From NCBI RefSeq assembly GCF_014529535.1, contig NW_023503501.1:1308150-1372149 (forward strand): a DNA stretch of 64,000 bases. Reading direction: 5' to 3'. The stretch comes from Bradysia coprophila (taxonomy: Eukaryota; Arthropoda; Insecta; Diptera; Sciaridae). The translations under genes were made by a program, and so were the position numbers. Below, piece after piece: positions 22,800 through 33,747 of this stretch (the first letter of the stretch is position 1; every line of letters begins with the position of its first letter). The notes under the pieces are model-generated. The model made no database searches. It had not been told where the DNA came from and worked only from the letters and a program-made list of their open reading frames with translations.

Positions 22800-23400
22800 T
22801 CATCTCTAAGACTTTCACACGTAACCTCACTTAAGTTTCGTTAAATATTTCGTTCATTCATTCATTTGTATCAGATTTTTTTAACGTGGATGGCATTTCT
22901 TATCGTGGATGACATTTCAAACGGCCTTGAAGATGATCTATTACCGTTCAGTGCAACTTTTTAGTAAAACCCAAACAGCTCGAATACCATATTATTATCA
23001 AGGTTTATGGCTGGGCCCGCCAATTTAGCAAATTATCTAACTTACCAATAGTCAATATTCCTCGTCCTCATAGAATAATTTATGAAGTGAATCTACAGCA
23101 TGTTTATAACTGACGTGTTTCATATCAACACTTTACACGTTTACAAGGTGGTCGAAATTCTATTTATAGTTAATAAGTGGGACCTGATGTGACTGCATTT
23201 CATGTATTGTTTCTACGAACAGAAATATCGAACCCTTTAAACCAAAAATCCATAAATTATCGAAGCTTTTTAACACGTAATGTGGTTGATTATTCAAGAG
23301 TTATGGAATTTCAGGCAATTACTTCGAATCTATGGTTCATCGGATAAGCTCACATCCGGCCGGACAGATCTAAAAGTTAACAATGATGCCCCGTCAAAAA
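22800..23400. repeat. Cluster repeat R, unit B copy
   Basis: Non-coding sequence shared with 8700-9450 and 27690-28330. It lies 3' of OR copy 3. An open frame at 23426-23680 follows but shows no recognisable family and is not conserved in unit A. Confidence 0.7.
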
Positions 23401-23902
23401 TATCGACCATTGTGAATGCATACTCATGGACGAGTCAATTTTCTATTTATTTTTGATTATTATTCTGAAAGCGCATCCGGATCCATATTTTATTACTGCA
23501 ATCCGTAGATCTAATTTGCAGGAAGCTAGGGAAGCTAGCGATATTGAGCTGTTTGAAATGATTGTTATTGGCCAAAAAGCCCTCCATAACCGTTTCACCT
23601 TCACGACACCCGAAATGTCAAATTTTAAGTTCACCAGTGCCCGCACCGTTCTTTTCAGAATTAAAAACCTGGGCACTTGACCGAGTGTTTCTTGATTTCT
23701 ATTTATTCAAACAACATAATTGATAAAACAAGTACAGCAGAGTAGAGGGAAAGTTAGTGTTTCGCGTGTGGAGATTTTTCCGATGACAAAGAATCACCAA
23801 TTACCAGAAAAGTATTTCAATTCTCGGGTGTCAGCTGCACTTCATTTGTATAATTTCACTGTGTAAAGTTTTTACGACACATATGGTACCATTTTCACTG
23901 TT

Positions 23903-25267
23903 TCATTGAAGGTTTTGTAAGATGTTGAACATGCTGTAGGCACCGTTGACAATCTATTTGTAATGAAGATATTCAATTGAAGTTACAATCAGATTCAAAG
24001 CTTTTTCACTCACTGTCATAAAAGATTCCAGGTTCATTGGATATATCAAGATGACAAGTTGTTGCGGTTGCTTCAACACCTCGCCCATGATGAGAACATA
24101 TTTCTTACACGATTGTGTCTGCTCAATCCAATTTGACTCAAATAAGCAGTAAGACAGTCGGTCACTGGCAACGGTAATGCCATTCGCCAGGTACATAACC
24201 AAAAAAATATCAAAAATTGCGTAGAGCAGCACAACCACATAAAATTCTATTTGAACCAGACTTTGGTTCGAAAACTAAATTGGGATGAGATTACGAATTG
24301 AGCATTTTTATATACCGAGCGTCATTAGTGGTGTTAGTAGTACTCACAAAGGCTAAGCTGTAAACTGAAGTACAAATAATGATGCCACTGGTTGTGATTT
24401 GGACCAAAAATAATGTCGAAAAAAAGGATCTGAATCTCTCTATTGTTCTGTTTTGGAATGAAATCCATAGGTTACTGTGAAATTGACTTTAGAATGTGCG
24501 AACTCGTACTCGGTCAAGTTCCGATGAGCTTTTACCAAGACAATTAAATCTTCAACGAACCCACTTCGTTGTGTCAACCTGAATTCTTTCTGTTTTTTGG
24601 CTTTTTTCGCAATGGTTTTCTTCACCACACCTAATTTTCTCAATTTATTTCCCAACAGCTCGTAGTCGATGGAGTAATTTAACATCATGTACCAAATTAG
24701 TATGGTTATCAAGTTCATTGTAGCGTATAAGAAACATGACAATGACAAGAACAAATACGCCAACCAATAAATAATTTCCGAACGGTTCCATGAGAAACTG
24801 ATAAAAAGAGGCAACCCTTTATCGGTGGAGAATATTGGCAACTTTATTACAATCAGCAATGAAACAGTTAAAAATATTGCCAGACAATATGGCCGTACGA
24901 AATTCATGAATTTGTTGATCTTTTTGACTGTTTCGTCATATTCTTCACGATTTTCAATTGAATGAACAACGATCGGATCATATAAAAATGCGAGGATTTC
25001 TTGTTTGTTAAACAGGACGTACAAAGTTTTCACGTATAAAATCGCCGCAGCAATTGAAATCTGTACTGAAAATATAGATTCATTACGATCATCACATAGA
25101 AAAGCGTTAGTTGCGAAGAATATCAGGAAAAGTGCACCAAAAAAGGTGTAAAACATTTTCATTCCGATTTTACGGTAATTGGACTCTTCGTCCCTTTGCC
25201 ATATTCCCATTCGGTAAAATATTTTTAAAATTCGCTGAAGCGCTTCGTCCAGTTCAATCGAAAACAT
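23903..25267 (-). CDS. Odorant receptor, OR copy 3 (intact, 4 exons)
   Basis: Third intact 7tm_6 odorant receptor, 389 aa predicted. Minus-strand exons are 24510-25267, 24348-24447, 24014-24274 and 23903-23953, again 758, 100, 261 and 51 nt. All introns are GT-AG. The 60-nt last intron ends AAATAG, an in-frame stop, so splicing is required. The stop codon is TGA at 23903-23905, where the other copies use TAA. The protein starts MFSIELDEALQRIL and is nearly identical to copy 2 over its first 190 residues. It then switches to a copy-1-like version (SIDYELL, KKTIAK). Exon 3 starts FSNQSLVQIEFY, resembling copy 5. It is the sole gene of the 4.9-kb unit B. Likely an olfactory channel subunit; ligand unknown. 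Confidence 0.9.
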
Positions 25268-25433
25268 TTTCTTAGAAATTTATTGTCGACCGTTTCACTA
25301 CGCTGCCAAACTGACACTGGCATGTATACATGCACTTGAATCACATTTTATATCTCAAGCGGACCAAAGAGGTCACATTCTCTCACCAGATAGAGAGCAA
25401 GTTTTTCTTTCATTAAAAAATATTTATTCATAA

Positions 25434-25594
25434 CTGTGGATTTACATAGCAACGTAAAAGTGACAGGTGCAAAAATTTTCTTATACGGCAACTCGAAATT
25501 TCATTCATAATTTTAATTTTATGAATGAAATTTCGGGTTGCAGTATTTAAAAAACATTGCATCTGTCACTTTTACGTTGCTATGTAAATCCACG
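25434..25594. mobile_element. 161-bp foldback element upstream of OR copy 3
   Basis: Nearly the whole element folds on itself: GGATTTACATAGCAACGTAA at the left is matched by its complement at the right, and the inner parts CGAAATTTCATTCATAA and TTATGAATGAAATTTCG also pair. It is absent upstream of OR copy 2, where homology stops just before it. Confidence 0.8.
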
Positions 25595-25764
25595 GTAAGT
25601 CCATCCTCAATACGATTTCGTGGATTTCTGTGTTTCAAAAAGTCTAATAAAATGTGATTAAGAAGTTAAAATCATCGAATGCATTAAATTAAATTGTAAT
25701 AAATCATTAGGAGTGATTCTTTTAAAAAAGCAGCCTACCGAAATCGGACGCATTTTCCAGTGGA

Positions 25765-25925
25765 CTTAGAAGCCAAAACCACTTTCAAAAAAAATCTTCG
25801 AAGTTTGTGTGGCTAGCGAGAGGTCATCAAAAACCGAAAACTTGCACATTTCTTACAAAAATTTCTCCAGTTTCACGAGCCGTACAGGGTCGTGTGGGGT
25901 GTCATTAGAAAGGTAATCACATGTA
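25765..25925. repeat. Single arm of the foldback family seen at 50780-51312
   Basis: AGAAGCCAAAACCACTTTCA through GGGGTGTCATTAGAAAGG matches the left arm of the foldback in the ABCC intron. Only one arm is present here; a shorter trace lies at 11830-11880. Confidence 0.65.
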
Positions 25926-26196
25926 CTCTCAAGCCGAATACTTATTGGACTTATTAGTTTTTAAATTCATCCACATTGAAATATGTGCAGTTGAAGTTTT
26001 CAACCAAAGAGTTACGCTGTTCTTACAGAAATTTCTCGATGTACACAAAACGAATACACAATCACTACAAATATTACACCATTGAGTTTTATGTTTCAAG
26101 GCTTAGCTAACACTTTCTGAGTTCATAAGAATATACATAAGTTATAAAAATGTCATTGTTCGGAAGAATTTTATGTATGATTCAAAGTTCTACAAT

Positions 26197-26381
26197 CAGG
26201 GACCGTTTCTAGATTAAAAAGCGAAAGTTCCTAGACTAGGAATCCTAGTAGTAGTAGAATAGTAGTTCCTGACATACTCGGAATACTGTCCTTTAGTCAC
26301 GACACCCTTTACTTCCAACTCAGGAAAAAAATTCTTTGGGGCGTACGCCCCTCTTGAATTTTGGGTCTGGCCACGGCCCTG
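26197..26381. mobile_element. hAT-like MITE, unit B copy
   Basis: Starts CAGGGACCGTTTCTAGATT and ends CCACGGCCCTG, related at both ends to the intact 100-bp element at 50929-51028. Flanks TCTACAAT and AAAAATCG do not match, so the target duplication has decayed or the edges are approximate. Confidence 0.6.
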
Positions 26382-26812
26382 AAAAATCGATATAAATCGG
26401 TAAAAATGAAGTGAAATCCATCCGTTTTCGCCAATTTTCGTTAAATCTGAGATGTACTTGCACACTAAATAGCGTACTGTGGAAAAATTTCTAGAACTAG
26501 GTCTTTGGACTGAGGTCGCTAGTCGGCCCTATGTGTTTCTTGCACATAAATCGAATAAATCTCATCTGATTTTGCTAGTTTTTGTTTCATTTTTTTAGAG
26601 ATAATTGAATGCCTAATAGAATGGTGGCAAAAAAAATCAAATTTTAGCCCTTGTACTAAGACCGCTACTCGACCCTAAGTGTTTTTCCTATATACGTGAA
26701 GTAAAATTTATTCGATTCTACTGTTTTTTAAATTGGTAAAATGAATGTTGGTAAAATAAATTTTAAATTTGGATTCCTAAAATTTTTATTTTACTTGAAA
26801 GGTACTTCGTAC

Positions 26813-27057
26813 CAAGGTTCTGAAAGAACAGGTTAAGACACCCACAAAGGCAGGTGACATCGAAATCGATAAACGCACACAGTACAGATTGTGTGTGATA
26901 TCAACTTGAAGAAATTGTTTTTTTAGGAAAATTCGGAGTTTTGTTTTTGTTACGTTGCTATTTTCATATAAACTTCGTAGCCGCTGAACTCAATTTGTGT
27001 GTCACCGCCTTCGTGATCAACTCAGAGTTGTCTTAACCTGGTTCTTTCAGAACCTTG
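26813..27057. mobile_element. 245-bp foldback MITE, unit B copy
   Basis: Same element and same host position as 12950-13194, inherited through the unit duplication. Confidence 0.75.
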
Positions 27058-27142
27058 CTTCGTAATTGCGCAATTTTAAAAACGAACAATTTCAGAAAAT
27101 TTTAGGAAATATAAGGATTACTGACATATTAGGGCTACGGAA

Positions 27143-28387
27143 GGATTAAGGTCATTGACGAATTGTCGAAGCAGTTATTTATTTATCGTGTGGTAAAATG
27201 ACTCTCATAGTACAGTAAGTATCACATCGTCAGTAACTTCGATTTAACATAAAAATAAGAAGAAGAAAATTTGCAAAACAAAATCTGGTAAAATGCGAGG
27301 CTGTATACTTTGGGGAGGTCACGCAGATGCAGATACGCGGGCTACACACCATACAAAAAATTCACCACGTCATACAAATTCAATTTTGGTATCTAATAAA
27401 ATGGCGATCTGCGTGACCTCCCCAAAGTATACAGCCTTGGTAAAATGACGTTTCACATCAACATCACAAAGGCATCAGCAGCAAACTCTCCGAATGTTCT
27501 GATGGCTTGTTTTTCGGCGTTCTTTTACAAACATCGTCAAGTCCGAAAGCAGAAACTTCGCAACAGTAGTAACGTGAACAAACGTTTCCGTCGACCCATA
27601 GTAGAACCAGAAAAACCATTTATTCATTTTCGCCGCTGCATTGAAGTCCGGAATGATAGCTGAAAAATTGGAGTTGCTTATAGATCATCTCTAAGACTTT
27701 CACACGTAACCTCACTTAAGTTTCGTTAAATATTTCGTTCATTCATTCATTTGTATCAGATTTTTTTAACGTGGATGGCATTTCTTATCGTGGATGACAT
27801 TTCAAACGGCCTTGAAGATGATCTATTACCGTTCAGTGCAACTTTTTAGTAAAACCCAAACAGCTCGAATACCATATTATTATCAAGGTTTATGGCTGGG
27901 CCCGCCAATTTAGCAAATTATCTAACTTACCAATAGTCAATATTCCTCGTCCTCATAGAATAATTTATGAAGTGAATCTACAGCATGTTTATAACTGACG
28001 TGTTTCATATCAACACTTTACACGTTTACAAGGTGGTCGAAATTCTATTTATAGTTAATAAGTGGGACCTGATGTGACTGCATTTCATGTATTGTTTCTA
28101 CGAACAGAAATATCGAACCCTTTAAACTAAAAATCCATAAATTATCGAAGCTTTTTAACATGTCAGTACACGTAATGTGGTTGATTATTCAAGAGTTATG
28201 GAATTTCAGGCAATTACTTCGTATCTATGGTTCATCGGATAAGCTCATATCCGGCCGGATAGATCTAAAAGTCAACAACAATGCCCCGTCAAAAATATCG
28301 ACCATTGTGAATGCATACTCATGGACGAGTCAATTTTCTATTTATTTTTGATTATTATTCTGAAAGCGCATCCGGATCCATATTTTA
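27143..28387. repeat. Partial duplication unit C
   Basis: The first 1.2 kb of the 4.9-kb unit, almost identical to 22258-23490. It begins with the intact target sequence of the Penelope insertion. Similarity stops after GCATCCGGATCCATATTTTA, where unrelated sequence leading into an RTE fragment starts. Any OR gene of this unit is displaced or lost; OR copy 4 beyond the satellite may be its remnant. Confidence 0.85.
27298..27437. mobile_element. 140-bp MULE-like MITE, unit C copy
   Basis: Same element as 22413-22552 with the same flanks, TGGTAAAATG at 27286-27295 and 27438-27447. Confidence 0.75.
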
Positions 28388-28518
28388 CTAGCACTGATTA
28401 CCGGCCTTCGGCCGGGCTGTGCTGATGATATTAATTTTAATTTTATTTAATAACGGATACAACTAACTCACACCTAACGTCACGTTGCGAGTTCAAACTT
28501 ATATAAAATCATCTCTTT

Positions 28519-29297
28519 GGTAAGACCTACAAAATATATATTAAAAGTCCTTATTTAGATTGACAATATTTTTCACATACTATGATAATGCCTTTTAATA
28601 TCGATAAACTTTGATAGATTTTCCTTCTAAGGCCTCTGACCATAATTTGCGAATAAGTTCTTCTTCGTTTTCTTCTTAATCATCCCGTTGATATTCACTG
28701 CTGAATTTAGGCCCCCTCTTTTGTTTTCCATTCTGAACGATCCATTGCCATTCACTGCGAGTTTGTCCCCACCATTCGTCCATCTTTCTCGTGGCCTGTA
28801 TATTGGTTGTGTCATTGGTGGTCTCCAATTCATTGTGGTTTTGGTCCAACGGTCGGCTGTCATTCTCGCAATGTGTCCTGTCCAATTCCACTCCAGTGAT
28901 GCTATCCATTCCATCACGTCTACGACTTTCGTTTGTTGCCGAATCCACTGATTCGCGATTTTATCTCTAATGGAAATCCCAAGTATACTATATTCCATTG
29001 CTCTTTGTGCAACTCTGACCTTGTTCTGGGATGCTTTCGTTAGTTTTAACGTTTCTGCTCTATACGTCAGGTCGGTAGGACACACGAATCAACAATTTTC
29101 CTGTTCACCACTGTAGTTCATTTTGCTTTTAAAAATCATCCTAAGTTTTCCGAACGTTGCCCATCCAAGACCAAACCTTCTTTTGACCTCTACTGTCTGA
29201 TTGTCTAGTCTATTAATAAAAAAAGACATTATCATAGGTAGTATGTGAAAAATTTTCTCAATCTAAATAAGGACTTTTCATATGTATCTTGTAGTTT
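28519..29297. mobile_element. RTE fragment enclosed by about 75-bp inverted repeats
   Basis: The left arm (about 28519-28592) contains AAAAGTCCTTATTTAGATTG and the right arm (about 29226-29297) its complement, with TTTTTCACATACTA also paired. Between them lies an RTE fragment. Either a TIR element received an RTE insertion or an RTE tail was captured. The right arm directly abuts the 41-bp satellite. Confidence 0.65.
28627..29085 (-). pseudogene. RTE-clade LINE C-terminal fragment, copy 2
   Basis: The minus-strand frame shows YRAETLKLTKAS, RVAQRAMEYSILGI, WIRQQTKVVDVMEWIA and WNWTGHIARM, colinear with the C-terminal region of the RTE remnant at 5860-6290. The reverse transcriptase core is missing, so it is a dead 5'-truncated fragment. 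Sequence up to about 29220 continues the homology in another frame (AWATFGK region), indicating a frameshift. Confidence 0.85.
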
Positions 29298-29299
29298 TT

Positions 29300-29466
29300 A
29301 AGACGATGCACAATCAACTAGACTAATTGTGCATGCATCTTAGGCGATGTACAATTAATTAGACTAATTGTGCATGTCTCTAAGATGATGTACAATTAAC
29401 TAGACTAATTGTGCATGTCTCTAGGACGATGCACAATTAACTAGACTAACTGTGCATGTCTCTAAG
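29300..29466. repeat. 41-bp hairpin satellite, block 1
   Basis: Four units of a 41-bp monomer. Each monomer carries ATGCACAATTA and its exact complement TAATTGTGCAT separated by ACTAGAC, so each can form an 11-bp stem with a 7-nt loop. Confidence 0.9.
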
Positions 29467-30537
29467 CAGACATGAGAGCCAATTGAAAATTGCCGACGGC
29501 GGCCAGCCGAAAAATTGTAGTTATCGACTTCGACAATGTCGGCTCGAGCCGGCTTAAAACAGCGACTGGAGTAAATTTTCAATTTTTCCAAATTAAAAAA
29601 AAATCTAATTTTTTTAAGTTAACAGCGGATTTTAAGTCTTTTACCTGAATCAAAAATCTGAAGTCAATTTTTGTTTACAATCAAATGTATTCATATAAAA
29701 CAAAAAACAATTTTCAATCCGATTAATTGGGGCATTCTAAGCACAGCCACAGCTACTACACAACGTCTCAACAACATCAATTAGATTGAATTTTTGAACA
29801 AAATAACCGTCAGTCGGATGAAAAATGTAAAAAAAGTGAATTGAATTTTCAATTCAACGATTCCGAAATATGTTTGAAATTGTCATGGTTAATGGATCAA
29901 CATTAGCCTTTTTCTTATTTACGAAGTATTTTGTCTCAGAGAATTGTATCTCAGGAGCGCTGGAGCTACTTGGTATGTAAAGCATTATTTTTGCGAGCAC
30001 CCTTAGATATGGAAACGATGCGTTTTCCAGCACTAAAGAGGATCGTCAACCAAATCTGCTACCGACGTGTACTTCAGATATTCTTGATGCATCTGGTGCT
30101 CAACACTACTCGTTGAGAAATTTTCTTTGTTGACATGTGTTTGAATCATTTCCATCCGAATGTGTTTAGCCTTACCAGGCTTTCTTACTCTCCTTACTTT
30201 TGTCTGCTTGACTATATACATATACGATGAGTCTATTGTATATTGCCTTTATCGAATGGGTTTAAAGGTTGGGTAAACTTAAATCCCAATTCAAATGATT
30301 GTTCAAATTAGTTTGTTATACTTCTTCTTTACAGAAAAAAAAATTAATTGCCTAATATTTTTTGTTCTAAATTTTAATTTTTTTCCCATTTTGGTTTTAA
30401 AAATGTCTAATTTTTCAAGCCGTTTTAAGTCGGCTGAGCCGGTTTTATTACAACCTTGTCGACTGGCGGCTCGACTTGACCAAAAAGGCTCGACTTCGGC
30501 TTGACCGGCGGCTTATTTTCGACGGCTCTCATGTCGG
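29467..30537. mobile_element. 1,071-bp hAT-like element in the satellite
   Basis: It interrupts the satellite. Ends CAGACATGAGAGCC and GGCTCTCATGTCGG form 14-bp inverted repeats with one mismatch. TCTCTAAG stands on both sides (29459-29466, 30538-30545). That fits an 8-bp hAT target duplication, although TCTCTAAG is also part of the satellite unit. The inside has CGGC-rich subterminal sequence and AT-rich DNA with no transposase, so it is non-autonomous. Confidence 0.75.
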
Positions 30538-30857
30538 TCTCTAAGATGATGTACAATTAACTAGACTAATTGTGCATGTCTCTAAGACGATGCACAATCA
30601 ACTAGACTAATTGTGCATGTCTCTAAAATGATGTACAATTAACTAAACTAATTGTGCATGTCTCTAAGACGGTGCACAATTAACTAGACTGATTGTGCAT
30701 GCATCTTAGACGATGCACAATTAACTAGACTAATTGTGCATGTCTCTAAGAAGATGCACAACCAACTAGACTAATTGTGCATGTCTCTAAGACGATGCAC
30801 AATCAACTAGACTAATTGTGGATGTCTCTAAGATGATGTACAATTAACTAAACTAAT
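30538..30857. repeat. 41-bp hairpin satellite, block 2
   Basis: About eight monomers between the two insertions, in the same orientation and register as the other blocks. Confidence 0.9.
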
Positions 30858-31192
30858 AGACCGTGTGCAGTACAAATAATTTATTTTTAATTGATGTAGA
30901 TTATTATTCTGTAGAACAAAAGTGTAAACAGAATATCTGAAAAATGTCTGCTTGATTTTAGATCTCACTTTAAAAGCTGTAATTTGAATGAGACTAAAAG
31001 GATATCCGAACCATTCTAATTCATTCTAATTGGATTCTCACTAAGATTCTAATAAGTGGGAAGCATCGGGATGGCAACAATATTTTTCAATAATTTCTAT
31101 AAAAAAATTAAATATTTTTTTTCAATGGTTTTCATGGTAAATCTTCTTTTTATTGAAATATGAAACTCTTTTCTCAAAATCGCACACGGTCT
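30858..31192. mobile_element. 335-bp TIR element in the satellite
   Basis: Perfect inverted ends ATAGACCGTGTGC and GCACACGGTCTAT. Removing the element restores a normal satellite monomer with at most a 2-bp duplication (AT). The inside is AT-rich with no coding capacity. Confidence 0.75.
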
Positions 31193-32937
31193 ATTGTGCA
31201 TGTCTCTAAGACGGTGCACAATTAACTAGACTAAATGTGAATGAATCTTAGACGATGCACAATTAACTAGACTAATTGTGCATGTCTCTAAGACGATGTA
31301 CAACCAACTAGACTAATTGTGTATGTCTTAAGAACGATGCACAATTAACTAGACTAATTGTGAATGTCTCAAGGACGATGCACAATTAACTAGACTAATT
31401 GTGCATGTCTCTAAGACGATGCACAATCAACTAGACTAATTGTGCATGTCTTAAGGACGATGCACAATTAACTGGACTAATTGTGCATGTCTCTAAGACG
31501 ATGCACAATCAACTAGACTAATTGAGCATGTCTCTAAGACGATGCACAATTAACTAGACTAATTGTGCATGTCTCTAGGACGATGCACAATTAACTAGAC
31601 TAATTGTGCATGCATCTTAGACGACGCACAATTAACTAGACTAATTTTGCATGTCTCTAAGACGATGCACAACCAACTAGACTAATTGTGCATGTCTTAA
31701 GGACGATGCACGATTAACTGGACTAATTGTGCATGTCTCTAAGACGATGCACAATCAACTAGACTAATTGAGCATGTCTCTAAGACGATGCACAATTAAC
31801 TAGACTAATTGTGCATGTCTCTAGGACGATGCACAATTAACTAGACTAATTGTGCATGCATCTTAGACGACGCACAATTAACTAGACTAATTTTGCATGT
31901 CTCTAAGACGATGCACAGCCAACTAGACTAATTGTGCATGTCTTAAGGACGATGCACAATTAACTAGACTAATTGTGCATGTCTCTAAGACGATGCACAA
32001 TCAACTAGACTAATTGTGCATGTCTCTAAGACGGTGCATAATTAACTAGACTAATTGTGCATGCATCTTAGACGATGCACAATTAACTAGACTAATTGTG
32101 CATGTTTCTAAGACGATGCACAATTAACTAGACTAATTGTGCATGTCTCTAAGACGATGCACAATTAACTAGACTAATTGTGCATGTCTCTAAGACGATG
32201 CACAATTAACTAGACTAATTGTGCATGTCTCTAGGACTATGCACAATTAACTAGACTAATTGTGCATGCATCTTAGACGATGCACAATTAACTAGACTAA
32301 TTGTGCATGTCTCTAAGACGGTGCATAATTAACTAGACTAATTGTACATGCATCTTAGACGATGCACAATTAACTAGACTAATTGTGCATGTTTCTAAGA
32401 CGATGCACAATTAACTAGACTAATTGTGCATGTCTCTAAGACGATGCACAATTAACTAGACTAATTGTGCATGTCTCTAAGACGATGCACAATCAACTAG
32501 ACTAATTGAGCATGTCTCTAAGACGATGCACAATTAACTAGACTAATTGTGCATGTATCTAAGACGATGCACAACCAACTAGACTAATTGTGTATGTCTT
32601 AAGAACGATGCACAATTAACTAGACTAATTGTGCATGTCTCTAAGACGATGCACAATCAACTAGACTAATTGTGCATGTCTTAAGGACGATGCACAATTA
32701 ACTGGACTAATTGTGCATGTCTCTAAGACGATGCACAATCAACTAGACTAATTGAGCATGTCTCTAAGACGATGCACAATTAACTAGACTAATTGTGCAT
32801 GTCTCTAGGACGATGCACAATTAACTAGACTAATTGTGCATGCATCTTAGACGACGCACAATTAACTAGACTAATTTTGCATGTCTCTAAGACGATGCAC
32901 AACCAACTAGACTAATTGTGCATGTCTTAAGGACGAT
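31193..32937. repeat. 41-bp hairpin satellite, block 3, with 246-bp higher-order repeats
   Basis: About 43 monomers. Monomer variants recur in a fixed order: the GTCTTAAGGACGA linker occurs at 31451, 31697, 31943 and 32681. The first two steps are exactly 246 bp (6 x 41) and 31451 to 32681 is 1,230 bp (5 x 246). The array ends one full period after 32681, where OR copy 4 begins at 32938. Confidence 0.92.
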
Positions 32938-33747
32938 ACCCACTTCGTTGTGTCAACCTGAATTGTTTCTTTTTTTTGGCTTTTTTAGCAATGGTTTTCT
33001 TCACCACACCTAATTTTCTGAATTTATTTCCCAACAGCTCGTAGTCGATGGAGTAATTTAACATCATGTACCAAATTAGTATGGCAGGCCTCCATCATTG
33101 GAGAATATATGCAGTTTTATTACAATCAACACTGGAACAATTGCAAATATTGCTAAACAATACATCCGTACGAAATTGTTAAATTTTTTGATCTTTTTGC
33201 TTGTTTCCTCATATTCTTCACGATTTTCAGTTGAATGAACAACGATCGGATCATATAAAAATGCGAGGATTTCTTGCTTGTTAAACAGTTAGTACAGCTA
33301 GTACAGTTAGTACAGTAAGACAGGTACAAAAGTTTCACGTATAAAACCGATGTTGTAATTGACATCTGTACTGAAAAAATAGATTCATTCCGATCAACAC
33401 ATAGAAAAGCGTTAGTTGCGAAAATTATCGGGAAAAATACATAAAAAAAGAGTAAAAGAGTTTCAGTCCGATTTTACGGTAATTGGACTCTTCGTCACTT
33501 TGCCATATTCCCATTCGGTAATAGTATATTACTTCCGAGGTTCCAAGTTGTTTATTTGATAAGTGGGGTGTTACAGCCCGACCCGAAGGGGAGGGCTGTA
33601 ATCCCCACTTGTCAAATAACAACTTGGAACCTCGTAAGTACAATGCTTTACGTGATTAGGCAATGCAAATGAAAATGAAACATGCCGCAACACGTAAAAT
33701 ATTTTTAAAAGTCGCTGAATCGATTTGTCCACTTGAATCGTAAACAT
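32938..33747 (-). pseudogene. Odorant receptor, OR copy 4 (exon 1 remnant)
   Basis: Homologous to exon 1 of the other ORs, reading from an ATG at 33747 to about residue 240, where the satellite begins. Lesions: an inserted palindromic element (about 33522-33696), a short tandem expansion of AGTACAG at about 33286-33317, and a deletion of roughly 107 bp near 33085. Exons 2-4 are absent. It cannot encode a receptor. It may be the remains of the OR expected in unit C. Confidence 0.88.
33531..33639. mobile_element. Palindromic MITE inside OR copy 4
   Basis: A 109-bp foldback with arms of nearly 50 bp: GAGGTTCCAAGTTGTT and GTGGGG..TTACAGCCC on the left pair with the right side around a GACCCGAAGGGGA loop. 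It is part of a larger insertion ending near 33696. Confidence 0.8.

Larger units (their letters stand above)
22258..27142. repeat. Tandem duplication unit B carrying OR copy 3 (4,885 bp)
   Basis: The interval from GGATTAAGGTCATTG at 22258 to its next occurrence at 27143 is one full repeat period of 4,885 bp. Its first 1.2 kb is almost identical to 27143-28387 (unit C), with only scattered substitutions, so the B/C duplication is recent. The unit contains a TIR element, repeat R, the OR gene, a foldback and parts of repeat X. Confidence 0.88.

Noticed and set aside
28688-28951. Plus-strand 87-codon frame
   Set aside because: Antisense shadow of the RTE fragment.
29300-32937. Regular repeats resembling a CRISPR array
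   Set aside because: The units are contiguous 41-bp monomers with no unique spacers, and the context is a eukaryotic gene cluster.
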